Notes under the pieces: model-generated | The model's input: the letters and a program-made list of their open reading frames with translations, nothing else | What the model was told of the DNA's origin: nothing | The model's database searches: none | NCBI GenBank assembly: GCA_022702705.1 | Contig: CM040433.1 | Coordinates: 22,080,682 to 22,144,681, forward strand | DNA length: 64,000 nt | Origin: Papilionanthe hookeriana x Papilionanthe teres | Lineage: Eukaryota; Streptophyta; Magnoliopsida; Asparagales; Orchidaceae | Direction of reading: 5' to 3' | Part shown: positions 47,151 to 57,477 of the stretch, one piece after another | How positions within the stretch are numbered: the stretch's first letter is position 1 | Layout: each line of letters begins with the position of its first letter | Program-made: the position numbers and the translations under genes

Positions 47151-50100
47151 TTGAGATTATTCTTTTAATTTTTTAATTGAGACTTAAGTATTATTGAAGT
47201 GATTTATTTAGAGATTTTTAAATTAAAGAATAAATATCCTCTTAAATAATATCCCTACTTTAATAATTCCAATTTCTATTATTCTTCCAAAATTTCAATT
47301 AATTAATTAATTAAAATTTTATTTTAATCATATTTGAAATAGTTAGTAGGTTTCTACCCTCAATCATTTAAGTTTCAATCATCCAAAAATCAGTTTAAAA
47401 TCAAATATTTTACCATCCCCTTTGATTAATCCTAAAATTTTAATTAAGGGTTGAAATTTTTAATTACCTTTTTACCCTTCAAGCTTAATAATTCTATAAC
47501 TCACTAAATTAAGCTCAAATGAACTTAAAATTTTTATACAACATTACTCACATGTCAATTAAGACATTAGAGGAGAAAATGTGATTTTTCTATATTTAAT
47601 TTATTTATGTAATTATTTTTAATGGAAAATAGGGGTTTTCAAGGAAAATTCAATAACATGACCAAGGAAACGTTTCTATCCTTAAGAAAATTATGGTATA
47701 TTCCTAATGACCAGAGGACTATTTTGACCAATTTTGGTGATTTTTTGAATTATATTTTATTTATTATAATTATTTTGAGTTTTGGAGCATTAATTAATTT
47801 TAAAATAAAATTAAATTGAAAAATGGATTTTATATTTTTCTTAGATCTCTCTAACCTAAAGGAGTTCAGAGAAACAAGTTTTGTATTTTTCTGATTTTTC
47901 TTTGATTTATTAAAATTATTTTAGTGAAAAGGTTGGAAAATACATTTTTTAGTATTAAAAATTACATTAAGCCTTTAAAATTCAATATCTTACCCTAGGG
48001 ACTTAAGAAAAATATTTGGTTTGTTCCTAAATGATTAGAATTCAAAATGTGACATTTTGTTGATTTTTAATATTTTTATGATTTTTATTATTTTTTAATT
48101 ATTAAAAATATTAAAATAATGATAAAAATTAACTTTTTTTAGAAAATTATAATTTTAATTTTCCTAAGTTCCTCTGATATTAGAGAAGCTCCAAAACCAA
48201 TTTTGTGAATTTTTGAAAAGTATTTTGTGAGTTATGAATTTTTAAAGTTCAAATTTATTTAAGGGGGTTAATCAACCCATTTGGTGGATCAAACCAAGTC
48301 CAATTGGTTTCAAATTTTTATGTGGTGTTCTCCTATGCCTAGAGGACAGTGAAGAATTGTTTTTAAGTTAATTTGATGTGTGGTAAACCTAATTAATTAA
48401 GGTTCAATTTTGGATATTTAGGTCAATTAGGGTTGTTCCAAGTGAATTAACTCAAAACTTATTTTTCATAGGTTCCTCTGGTCATAAGAAACATCACCAA
48501 ATTTTCCTAGAATTTATTTCTCAACATGCTAATTATTGGAATTAAAATACTCAAAACAGTAACATGAACTTGGAAAATCAATAACTTCTCATAGGGATGG
48601 CCTCTGACCTTGGAAAATTCAGGGAATATTCCCAAGTTCAGAGGCTTCAAAAGCCCTATATAGTCTCATGCCATGGTGAATTGCCTATGCAAATGGAGAA
48701 TTAAAACAATGCAGAGAGTAAATAAATCATTAAAAATAAAATACTTAATGAAATTACTTGATTTCTTTTCCACATTATTCTCCTCTGTTCACTGAGCAAG
48801 AGGGTATTTTTATTTTATTTTTAGGATTTTTCTACACAAAGTTATGAATTTTTGAAGTTCTGGTAATTAAATAAATAGAAAAATACCCTATTTTCCTACT
48901 TATCCACGCGGCGCTGACTCAACCTCGGCACCTCCGAAGCTCTACGTGTCGCCTCTTGATTCAGCGCTGCCATCTGACTGGGATGCCACGCTGCCCGCAG
49001 TTCATGTCCCTTTGCTCTGTCCAACGTGATCCTGACCGTCCGCTCGATACATGTGCGATCCAACGGCTCCCAGTCATCGTCTACGACTGGTGTGAACCCG
49101 TGACCGTCGACCTTCTAACCCTAATTTCTCACTTGATTCTCAACAAATTTTTGTGTTCTTATGCTCTATGGATTCGTCTTGAAGAGACGAAAACATCCAT
49201 ACGGTAAACATGCATTGAAATTGACTCAAACTAAATGGAGAATCTCCAGAAGCTCGGGAGAAGGAGAGAGCTCATACCTTTGCTCGCAGAAGTGAAGCTT
49301 CAATCCGAGGGCTATGTCACCTTCAATTGGGTCCAAGCAAGCTCCGGATGAAGTCCCTTGGCCCAGTGAATTGCCTAGGTACAAAAGTGACCACAGCTCG
49401 ATCACAAAGCTTGGAGGCCGGAAGCAATGGCCGGCTCGGTGAGGGAGCTTTGCCGGGAAACTTCTCCTCTTGGTCCGGTGAAGGTGTAGAGCCAATCAAT
49501 TTGAGGATTGACTCACCGTGGTGAAGTGTCCTGGTTTTGGGCTTGAATTTCAACTCTGAAATTGAGCTCACAGAGAGGAAATGGCAGGGGGATTTCAGTG
49601 GGGATCAAGTTCTCCAGGTGTGGGGAAGAGTCTGGAATGATTTTGGCAGAGTTTTCTTAAGGTTTGTTTCAACACTTCTTTTGGCCGAGAGGAGGGGGTG
49701 TTTAAATAGGAGAGGCTGGAGGGCCTCCCAGGGGGGTTTAAGGGTTGAGATCAGCTGCTCTGGTGAGGAGAAGAACAGCTGCAATGGCCATTTGGAGTGA
49801 GGCAGCTCAGCAAGGTGGAATTCCAAAATTTGGCTCCTCCCAAGGTCTCGGCCATGGTGTTTTCTGGCGATCCAGGTGGTTGGCCGGCAGGCATGGGTCA
49901 CCCTCAGGTTCAGGTGAGTCAGGGCTTGATGTTGGTGAATTCAATTGAAGCTTGACATGTGTAAAGTGGTTTGATTCAAATGGAATGGGGGAGGTGACTC
50001 TTTTGCACTTGGTTTGGTCAAACCATGGAAATGGGCTTGGTTCACCTCCCCATGGCTGATTTGGGCTGAGGGAGGATCATTTGCATCAGCTAGAAAGGGG

Positions 50101-51694
50101 TGGTGAAGTCCCCATCCAAAGTGATGTGGCTAATCTTGGTTTAGTGTGTAGCATGGAAGGGGTTAAAAAGCTTAATGAAGGTTTAAGAAAGAGGGGCCCC
50201 CTTTTGCCATTAATGGGTTGGTCACATGTCAAACATCCCATGGCTTCATATGGCTTGTACATGGCTTGTCTTTGGCTCACATATGGCTTGGCAAGAGTTT
50301 GGTCAACTTTCATGGAAAAGGGTTTTAGGAATTTTTGGAAATTTTGGGGTTATTTGATGGGATTTGGCATAATACCATTTTGGTTTGATTTTCATGATGG
50401 GTTTAGCACTTAGGGAATGATATTAATTAAGTGAGGATGAGATGTGATTGTAATGTGGGCTTTAGGATGGGTTTTGGGCCTTTGAATTTGGTGGAAGTAG
50501 GCTTTTAGAAAGGTTTAAGGGAGTGAGCCTTTATGTTTAATAATGGGCTTTTAGATGAAAAATTTTGCAAAGGGCCATGCCAAATAAATGTTGAGTTTAG
50601 TTTAAGGATGTGTCTTGAATGATGTGAAGCAAATTTGAGGTAGTTTGGAATTGAATTGGGTTGAATTTGGGTTCATTTGGTAAATGGGCCAATGTAGGTC
50701 AAATTGGGCTAACTTGGGCCAATGTTGGGCTAAGGTTGAAATTGATGTAAAATTAATGTTGAAAAATGTTTGTAGGGGTGTTTCAAAGAGGTTTCAACTT
50801 TGGTTGAGTTTTGATTTTGGGGTTTGGGCCCATTTGGGTTAGGTTTGGGTGTAGGCCCATTTAGGGGATTTTGGCTTTAGGATGGATTTGGGTGAGGTTT
50901 GAGTCTAAATTTTGGGCAAATCATGTTAGTGTTTTGTTTGTGGGGATATTAGGGAAAGTTTAGAAAAGGTTTGGGGTGAATTGGAGCTGAATTGGGTTAG
51001 TTTTGGCTAAGTTTGGGTCATGGGTCCAAATTGGGCTTTAAGGTCAAAAGTGAAATTGGATTCAAATGTCCATCAAATTGGACTTGGATTTGGTATAGAT
51101 TGATATTATGGATATTGAATTGAAGTTCAGAATTGAATTGGACCAAAATTGGGGTCAATTGGGTAGATTTGGTTTGACATTGGGTTCACTTGGGTTAATA
51201 ATGGGATAAATTGGGGGTTTTGTTACAAGTGGGGTAAATTGACAAAATTGGCCCATGGTGTAGTTGGACAAAATGAAATTGGGAATATTTGGGAGTTTCT
51301 AGAATTTTCTGGGAATTTTTTGAATTTATTGTATTTTTGGGTCAAGAGGGGCATTTTGGTAATTTGGAGGGTATTGGGGGATACTTTTGGAATTTTTGGT
51401 ATTTTTGGCTATGGATGATCAATTTGATTGGTGATGAAGTGTTCAAGGTTAATTTTGGGGAATTTTGGGTGATTGGAAATTTTGGAGGATTTGGGCAATT
51501 TTAAGGGCTTTTGGTATGTTATGTGGGTCCGGGGCCCTGAGGGCCAAAAATTGAAATTTTGGAAATGAAGATTGATCAAATATGAGTGAAATGGAATCAC
51601 TTTGGTTGAGCCATGAAGTCATATTAAGCCTATATGAGCCATGAGAGGACTCATTTGAGGCATTCACTATGTTGTTCCTAACCCTCTTGACGAG

Positions 51695-51937
51695 GATAAA
51701 TTATTCCATGCGGAGTACGTACCCAGGCACTGGGTGCGGATTTTTTGGGTACTGGAGGGTATGGATGGGTACTGGAGGGTATGGATGGGTATGGATGTGT
51801 ATTGGATATTGGGTATTGGCTGTTAGGTGAGTATTGATGGGTATTGGAGAGTACTGGATGGGTATTAGAGGGTATTGGATGGGTATTAGCGGGAGATGCG
51901 TGCGGATGCGTACGTTCTCCGTATGGAATAATGGCTC
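51695..51937. mobile_element. MULE-like MITE with internal minisatellite
   Basis: 243 bp absent from the other TAT LTR copies at this place (compare 8150 and 26940). Terminal inverted repeats of 28 bp begin GATAAATTATTCCATGCGG and GAGCCATTATTCCATACGG, with five mismatches. The host 9-mer CTTGACGAG is duplicated on both sides (51686-51694 and 51938-51946). A 9-bp duplication and TIRs starting with G suggest a Mutator-like element. It has no coding capacity. The interior is mostly a G-rich tandem repeat. Confidence 0.85.
51747..51891 (+). repeat. G-rich 10/20-bp minisatellite inside the MITE
   Basis: Two exact 20-bp units (GGGTACTGGAGGGTATGGAT), then diverged GGGTATTGGA/GGGTATTAG units. Five GGG runs fall at exact 10-bp steps from 51747 to 51789, fitting the canonical G-quadruplex rule GGG-N7-GGG-N7-GGG-N7-GGG. 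Confidence 0.9.
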
Positions 51938-52607
51938 CTTGACGAGGGACTTAGGGGTTAAGGTCCATCCATATGAATTACCTACATGAGTCAGGGAGTC
52001 AAGTTGGGTATGGGTGTGGTTTTAGGATTTGGATTGTGTGTGTGAGAGTGTAGAGTATGAGTGTAGTGAGTGTGTAAGTTAACCCTCACTGCACCGGGCC
52101 ACCCGTAGGTAGTCCTAAGGCCAAAGAGTCCTATAGGGAACTCATCCTTTAAACCTTCACATTTAATTTCAACCCTCTAGGTGATTAGGGGTCTACAATC
52201 AAGCTTGTGGGATTTGCAGGGAGTCAAGAGGTGTTTGGAGTTCTAAAGGGTGGGTTCCACTTCTAGTCCTCTAAGATAGTCAAAGGAAAAGCCTAAGGCT
52301 AGATCCTAAGTACTAAGGAGTGAGAAAAGAAGAGACCTCATCAAAAATGAGGTCAACACAACTTTATTTAAAGCATTAGTTTACTTTAGTTCGCTTTAGT
52401 TACGTATTCTAAATTTTCGTATACTATATTAGTAAGTAAATACTTTTAAATTTAGCTGTTACAAATATTTTAAAACTTACATGTGAGATCAATAACCAGG
52501 ACTCCACTAGAGCCCTGTATTACTTGATACGATACGTATACTTGCGTAGAATCCACATTATACATTCCATCATAAAATTAAATATATATTAAGCGGGATC
52601 AAGTTTT

Positions 52608-52620
52608 TGGTGCCGTTGCT
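52608..52620 (+). promoter_or_regulatory. First PBS-like site of element B (degenerate)
   Basis: TGGTGCCGTTGCT after GGGATCAAGTTTT. It is one of two near-identical LTR-end/PBS junctions 47 bp apart and matches the tRNA-Asp-type site less well than the second. Confidence 0.6.
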
Positions 52621-52654
52621 ATTTTTGTAAACATTAAAAAGTGGGTCAAGTTTT

Positions 52655-52672
52655 TGGCGCCGTTGCCGGGGA
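52655..52672 (+). promoter_or_regulatory. Primer binding site of element B (tRNA-Asp-like)
   Basis: TGGCGCCGTTGCCGGGGA after GGGTCAAGTTTT. It matches the Athila-lineage primer site along its full length and is probably the functional one. Confidence 0.85.
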
Positions 52673-52719
52673 AGTTTCTAAATTATTTACTAGAGTAACG
52701 GACAATTTTAAAATTTATT

Positions 52720-53551
52720 TTGCAAAATTGTATCCATAAATTTGGAAACGAAAATTTAATACCTTACGATTCAGAATTAGAGCGTACAATTAAAATAATT
52801 AGAAAACAAAAAAAAGAAATTATAAATTTAACACAAATGGCGAATATTCCTGAAAATGAAAATATCAATCAACAGAAACCATTAAGAGATTATGCCAACC
52901 CTACATTAGATGAAATTCATTTAACTATTCAAAACCCTGATGTAGTCGCTAACTCATTTGAACTTAAACCTGCAATTATCCAAATGGTACAAAACAATTA
53001 ATTTAGTGGTTCACCTACTGAAGATCCTAATTTACGTATTGCTAGTTTTTTAGAACTATGTGCTACTTTCAAATATGAAGGAGTATCTAACGATGCTATT
53101 AGATTTAGACTTTTTTCCTTTTTCTTTAAGGGATAAGGCTAAAATGTGGTTAAATTCGTTAGCACCTGGATCTATTAAAACTTGGGGAGAGTTATCACAA
53201 AAATTTCTATCCAAATATTTTCCACCATCAAAAACTGCTAAGCTTAGAAATGATATAACTTCTTTTAGTCGATTTGATGGGGAATCAATATATGAAGCTT
53301 GGGAGAGATTTAAAGAACTTCTTAGGAAATGCCCACATCATGCGTTACCGTATCGGTTAATTATTCAAACTTTCTATAATGGATTAGTAAGATCTCTTAG
53401 ATCAATCATCGATGCTGCTGCTGGAGGATCATTAATGTCAAAACCATTTGATGAAGCCTATGCACTAATCGAAGAAATGACTACCAATAATTTTCAATGG
53501 CTCGTCGATAGAATGAATCCGAAAAAGATAGCCGAGTATTCACGAAAATGA
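52720..53551 (+). pseudogene. gag: gag N-terminal and capsid region (element B), two breaks
   Basis: The first open segment, 52720-53001, ends ANSFELKPAIIQMVQNN at a TAA; the same frame continues beyond with FSGSPTEDPNLRIASFLELC, so the stop looks like a single-base nonsense change. The frame then shifts near 53100 into the segment 53060-53551: LRDKAKMWLNSLAPGSIKTW, LSKYFPPSKTAKLRNDITSF, ESIYEAWERFKELLRKCPHH and DAAAGGSLMSKPFDEAY. This is the retrotrans_gag capsid core of Athila elements. Another shift occurs near 53540. Confidence 0.9.
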
Positions 53552-53561
53552 TGCAATATCT

Positions 53562-54761
53562 ATGTTAGCTTCGCAAATTGCTGCTATATCTAAAAAATTA
53601 GATCATTTTGGAATGAATTACTCTCCAACTATTTTAGAAGAAAACTCATCTGGACAACTTATAGAATCTCAACTTTCATATGAAACTATGAATGCTATTA
53701 ACAAGAGACCCAATAATCCTTATGTGAATTATTATAATCCTGGATGGAAAAATCATCCTAATTTTAATTGGAATAATAATACAACTAATCAATCATGGAT
53801 GAACAACATAACAGAACCATTAGGAAATCCCTCTAACCAAGGAAATTCTAATTATAAACCTAGTTATCCACCTAGATTTAATAATAATAACCCTCAATTT
53901 AAAGATAAGAAATTATCTATAGAAGAATTAATATTAAATATGGGTCAACATTTACAAAATCAAGGAAATCAATTACAAAATCAAGGAAATCAATTACAAA
54001 TACAAGGAAACCAATTACAAAATCAAGGAACAACTATTAAAAATATTGAAACTCAACTTGGACATATCACTACCGCGCTTAATAATAGAATACTCGTAAC
54101 ATTTCCTAGTAATGTGGAAATAAATCCCAAAGACAAAGGAAATGAACAAATTAAAGCGATACAATTACGAAGTGGAAAAGAATTAGAACCTCGAATTCAG
54201 AAAGAACTTGAAAGTCAAAAAGAGGAAGTGGAAATTGAAAAGGAAAATAATCAACAATATCCAAACTTAGAAAATCCTTTAATACCAATAAAAATTTCTG
54301 TTGAAAAACCTCCACCACCATTTCCTCAACGACTAAATCAACATAAAAAAGATAAACAGTTTGCTAAATTCCTTGAAATTCTGAAGAAATTAACAATAAA
54401 TATTCCTTTCGTAGAAGCTTTAGAACAGATGCCAAACTATGTAAAATGCATGAAAGATATTCTACATAAAAAAAGAAAATTTACCGATAATGAAACGGTC
54501 GCACTTAGTGAAGAGTGTAGTGATATTATTCAGAAAAAGCTTCCTGAAAAATTAAAAGATCCTGGTAGTTTTACTATACCCTGCGCTATTGGAGAAAAAT
54601 TCTATGGAAAAGCTTTGTGTGATTTAGGAGCAAGCATCAATCTAATGCCTCTATCAATTTTTAAGAGATTAGGATTGGGAGAAATTTCACCTACTTCAGT
54701 AACCCTTCGATTAGCCGATCGTTCGTTACATATCCTAAGGGAGTTATTGAAGATATTTTAG
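53562..54761 (+). CDS. gag: gag C-terminal part and protease (element B), open 399 codons
   Basis: The N-terminal part has NPYVNYYNPGWKNHPNFNW, the asparagine/tryptophan-rich gag tail of Athila elements. Then comes a heptad-like repeat (LQNQGNQ, four copies, residues ~128-160), QLRSGKELEP, and a basic linker. The protease follows: PCAIGEKFYGKALCDLGASI with the active-site DLGAS (about residue 365), then LMPLSIFKRLGLG. The frame is lost at about 54730, just before the protease C-terminal part. The methionine at 53562 is not the natural start; the polyprotein reads through from the capsid. Confidence 0.88.
   Translation: MLASQIAAISKKLDHFGMNYSPTILEENSSGQLIESQLSYETMNAINKRPNNPYVNYYNPGWKNHPNFNWNNNTTNQSWMNNITEPLGNPSNQGNSNYKPSYPPRFNNNNPQFKDKKLSIEELILNMGQHLQNQGNQLQNQGNQLQIQGNQLQNQGTTIKNIETQLGHITTALNNRILVTFPSNVEINPKDKGNEQIKAIQLRSGKELEPRIQKELESQKEEVEIEKENNQQYPNLENPLIPIKISVEKPPPPFPQRLNQHKKDKQFAKFLEILKKLTINIPFVEALEQMPNYVKCMKDILHKKRKFTDNETVALSEECSDIIQKKLPEKLKDPGSFTIPCAIGEKFYGKALCDLGASINLMPLSIFKRLGLGEISPTSVTLRLADRSLHILRELLKIF
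53950..54030 (+). repeat. 21-bp minisatellite in gag of element B
   Basis: Four tandem copies of a CAATTACAAAATCAAGGAAA-type unit encoding LQNQGNQ repeats. It is in frame, so it lengthens a polar, probably flexible or coiled-coil part of Gag. Confidence 0.85.
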
Positions 54762-54766
54762 TAAAA

Positions 54767-54988
54767 GTGGATAAATTTATCTTCCCTATAGATTTTATTG
54801 TTTTAGATATGGAAGAAGATAAAGAAATTCCTATCATCTTAGGAAGACCATTTTTAGCCACTGGGAAAGCTATGATTGATGTTCAGAAAGGAGAATTAAC
54901 TATGAGAGTAAATGATCAAAAAGTTACTTTTAATATTGCTAAATCAATGAAATATCCTGCACTAGAAAAAGATGATGAGTGTTTTTGA
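54767..54988 (+). pseudogene. pol: Protease C-terminal part (element B)
   Basis: Coding resumes in the next frame near 54735. FIFPIDFIVLDMEEDKEIPI and LGRPFLATGKAMIDVQKGEL are the flap and C-terminal strands of the Athila protease. The frame stops at TGA 54986-54988, after DDECF, immediately before the RT segment in the same frame, so one nonsense change separates protease from RT. Confidence 0.85.
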
Positions 54989-56575
54989 ATGGAAGTACTT
55001 GATCTTTTACAAAAAGAACATTTTAAGGAATATTATGAAGAAAAATTAGAAAAAGAAAATACTGAATTAATTGAAAAAGCCAATATAAATGAAGAACTAG
55101 ATTATATTCAAGAGAAATTTGAATTTTTGGATAATACAGAAAACACTGAAAAAAATATAGTTCCATCAATTATTAAACCTCCTGAACTTGAGTTAAAAAT
55201 ATTACCTAATCATTTGAAATATGCTTACTTAGGTAATTCTTCAACTCTACCAGTTATTATTTCATCTGAATTAAATGAATCTCAAGAACAAAAACTTTTA
55301 GATACCTTAAAAAAATATAAGAAAATTTTTGGTTGGACTTTAGCAGATATTAAAGGAATTAGTCCTTCAATATGTATGCACAAAATTATTTTAGATAATG
55401 AACATAAGCTTAAAGTAGATCCCCAAAGGAGATTAAACCCGATAATGAAAGAAGTAGTCAAGAAAGAAATTTTAAAATGGTTAGATAATGGTATTATATA
55501 TCCTATTTCTGACAGTGCTTGGGTAAGCCCAATTCACTGTGTGCCTAAGAAAGGAGGAGTGACTGTAAAAGCTAATGAAAATAATGATCTTATAAGACAA
55601 GTTACTGGATGGCGAATATGTATTGATTATAGGAAATTAAACGCAACCACCAGGAAGGATCACTTCCCTTTACCATTTCTAGACCAGATGTTAGATAGAT
55701 TAGCTGGACATAAGTATTTTTGTTTCTTAGATGGATATACCGGTTATCATCAAATACAAATTGCTCCCGAGGATCAAGAGAAAACTACATTTACTAGTCC
55801 TTATGGAACTTTCACTTTTCGAAGGATGCCTTTTGGATTATGTAATGCACCTGCAACATTCCGGAGATGTATGATGTGTATATTTAGTAAATTAATTGAT
55901 AATGGAATAGAAGTATTTATGGATGATTTCTCTGTATTTGGAACATCATTTGACACATGCTTAAATCATCTTGAAAAAGTATTTGAAGTATGTGAGAAAA
56001 ATAATTTAGTTCTTAATTGGGAGAAATGTCAATTTATGGTTGCAGGCAGCATTGTATTAGGGCATAAAATTTCGGAAAAGGGCATGGAAGTAGACCTTGC
56101 AAAAATTCAAGTTATAGCTAAATTACCACCTCCAACTACGGTGAAAGGGGTAAGAAGTTTTCTTGGACATGCTGGATTCTACAGACTTTATATAAAAGAT
56201 TTTTCAAAAATTACTAAACCTCTATGCCAACTTCTTGAAAAGAACAAGAAATTTGAATTTACAATCGAATGCCCGAATGCTTTCGAATTATTAAAAGATA
56301 AATTAATTACAGCACCTATAATAGTTTCACCTAATTGGGAGAAAGCATTTGAGCTTATGTGTGATGCTAGTGATTATGCTATAGGAGCAGTTCTTGGGCA
56401 AAGATATGATAAGATTTTCAAAATTATATATTATGCTAGTAAAACTCTAAATGATGCTGAAATAAATTATACGATTATCGAAAGAGAATTATTAGCAATT
56501 GTATATGCTTTTAATAAATTTCGGCATTATCTAATAGGAACTAAATGTATTGTGCATACTGATCACTCGCTATAA
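54989..56575 (+). CDS. pol: Reverse transcriptase and RNase H (element B), open 528 codons
   Basis: The best preserved gene piece of the window. RT: WVSPIHCVPKKGG, GWRICIDYRKLNATTRKDHF, the first catalytic Asp in FLDGYTGYHQIQIAP (residue ~248), RRMPFGLCNAPATF, and FMDDF (residues 310-314) with both Asp residues. The FMDD variant with this context is typical of the Athila lineage. RNase H begins at about residue 455 with MCDASDYAIGAVLGQ (Asp ~459), then IIERELLAIVYAFNKFRHYL (Glu) and IVHTDHS (Asp), so all acidic residues are present. The frame breaks at TAA 56573-56575, where a one-base change shifts it. The methionine at 54989 only marks the first codon after the upstream stop. Confidence 0.95.
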   Translation: MEVLDLLQKEHFKEYYEEKLEKENTELIEKANINEELDYIQEKFEFLDNTENTEKNIVPSIIKPPELELKILPNHLKYAYLGNSSTLPVIISSELNESQEQKLLDTLKKYKKIFGWTLADIKGISPSICMHKIILDNEHKLKVDPQRRLNPIMKEVVKKEILKWLDNGIIYPISDSAWVSPIHCVPKKGGVTVKANENNDLIRQVTGWRICIDYRKLNATTRKDHFPLPFLDQMLDRLAGHKYFCFLDGYTGYHQIQIAPEDQEKTTFTSPYGTFTFRRMPFGLCNAPATFRRCMMCIFSKLIDNGIEVFMDDFSVFGTSFDTCLNHLEKVFEVCEKNNLVLNWEKCQFMVAGSIVLGHKISEKGMEVDLAKIQVIAKLPPPTTVKGVRSFLGHAGFYRLYIKDFSKITKPLCQLLEKNKKFEFTIECPNAFELLKDKLITAPIIVSPNWEKAFELMCDASDYAIGAVLGQRYDKIFKIIYYASKTLNDAEINYTIIERELLAIVYAFNKFRHYLIGTKCIVHTDHSL

Positions 56576-56583
56576 AATATTTA

Positions 56584-57477
56584 ATGCAAAAGAAGGATTC
56601 TAAACCAAGATTAATTAGATGGATGTTATTAATGCAAGAATTTGATTTTGAGATCGTTAACAAAAGGGAACTCGATAATCAAATTGCGGATCATTTATCA
56701 AGATTAGAATATCATGAATTATCTGATACTAATAATGAAATTATAGACAGTTTTCCTGATGAACAACTTTATAATAAAAATGAGTGGAAAATACCTTGGT
56801 ATGCTGATATAGTAAATTATATTGTGAGTGACATTTTACCACCTATATTAACTTTGCAACAACAGAAAAAATTCATTCATGATACTAAAACATACTTTTT
56901 GGATGAACCATACTTATATAAGCAATGTAAGGATTTAACTATTAGAAGATGCGTGCCTTATGAAGAAACCGAACCGATTATTCAAAAATGTCATGATTCT
57001 GATTTTGGAGAACATTTTGGGACAGATAAAACTACGTATAAAATTCTACAATCTGGATTCTACTGGCCTACTCTATTTAGAGATGTATACAGATATATAA
57101 AAACCTGTAATAAATGCCAAAGAGTAGAAAATATATCAAGAAAAAATGAAATGCCTCTGAATTTTATATTAGAGGTTGAAATTTTTGATGTTTGGGGATT
57201 AAATTTCATGGGACCTTTTATTCCTTCATTTGGAAACTCATATATATTAGTAGCTGTTGATTATGTTTCCAAATGGATTGAAGCGCAAGCTTTACCTAAG
57301 TGTGATGCTAAAAGTGTTTCAAAATTTTTAATGAAAAATATTTTTACTAGATTTGGAATGCCGAGAGTGATTATCACTGACGGAGGAACTCATTTTAGAA
57401 ATAAATATATTCACAAACTAGTAGAAAAATATAATATTATTCATAAGATATCAACTCGCTTATCATCCAAAAACTAG
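56584..57477 (+). CDS. pol: RNase H end and integrase (element B), open 297 codons
   Basis: It starts with the RNase H tail (VNKRELDNQIADHLSRLE). The integrase zinc-binding domain follows with His residues in HDSDFGEHFG and Cys residues in TCNKCQR. The core has VEIFDVWGLNFMGPF, where the expected first catalytic Asp reads Asn, then AVDYVSKWIEA and VIITDGGTHFRNKY with the second Asp. The frame is lost at 57477, just before the Glu region, which is still legible in the next frame (SGLVEVSNREIKRILEK). So the integrase is doubly damaged: catalytic substitution and frameshift. Confidence 0.92.
   Translation: MQKKDSKPRLIRWMLLMQEFDFEIVNKRELDNQIADHLSRLEYHELSDTNNEIIDSFPDEQLYNKNEWKIPWYADIVNYIVSDILPPILTLQQQKKFIHDTKTYFLDEPYLYKQCKDLTIRRCVPYEETEPIIQKCHDSDFGEHFGTDKTTYKILQSGFYWPTLFRDVYRYIKTCNKCQRVENISRKNEMPLNFILEVEIFDVWGLNFMGPFIPSFGNSYILVAVDYVSKWIEAQALPKCDAKSVSKFLMKNIFTRFGMPRVIITDGGTHFRNKYIHKLVEKYNIIHKISTRLSSKN

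Larger units (their letters stand above)
44676..52358 (-). mobile_element. Solo LTR of a TAT-lineage element within LTR B
   Basis: 7683 bp including a 243-bp MITE and its target duplication. It begins TGTCGGCA and ends GGTCAACA like the D LTRs and has no internal domain. The flanking pentamers are CAAGT (44671-44675) and CAACT (52359-52363), one mismatch apart, consistent with an older insertion. It has more substitutions relative to the D LTRs than they have to each other, a (TTTAA)n tract at 46795-47150 and a G/T-rich block at 50450-51540. No gene is supported inside; frames such as 49537-49800 are chance. Confidence 0.88.
43393..52648 (+). repeat. 5' LTR of element B, interrupted by a TAT solo LTR
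   Basis: Begins TGATCACAGG and aligns with the start of LTR C (shared AATATAT, ACCTATTTTT and TTGCACTT words). The end is either TCA at 52599-52601 or TCA at 52646-52648, because the LTR-end/PBS junction appears twice. Without the insertion the length is about 1.5-1.57 kb. It carries a TATA box at 43826 and a cluster of dyad 15-mers at 43572-43745. The 3' portion (52364-52600) has ACGATACGTATACTTGCGTAG, shared with LTR A near 36725. Confidence 0.78.

Noticed and set aside
36874..52672. TGGCGCCGTTGCC sites as parts of tRNA genes
   Set aside because: Only the complement of the tRNA 3' end is present, next to LTR ends; no cloverleaf arms surround it.
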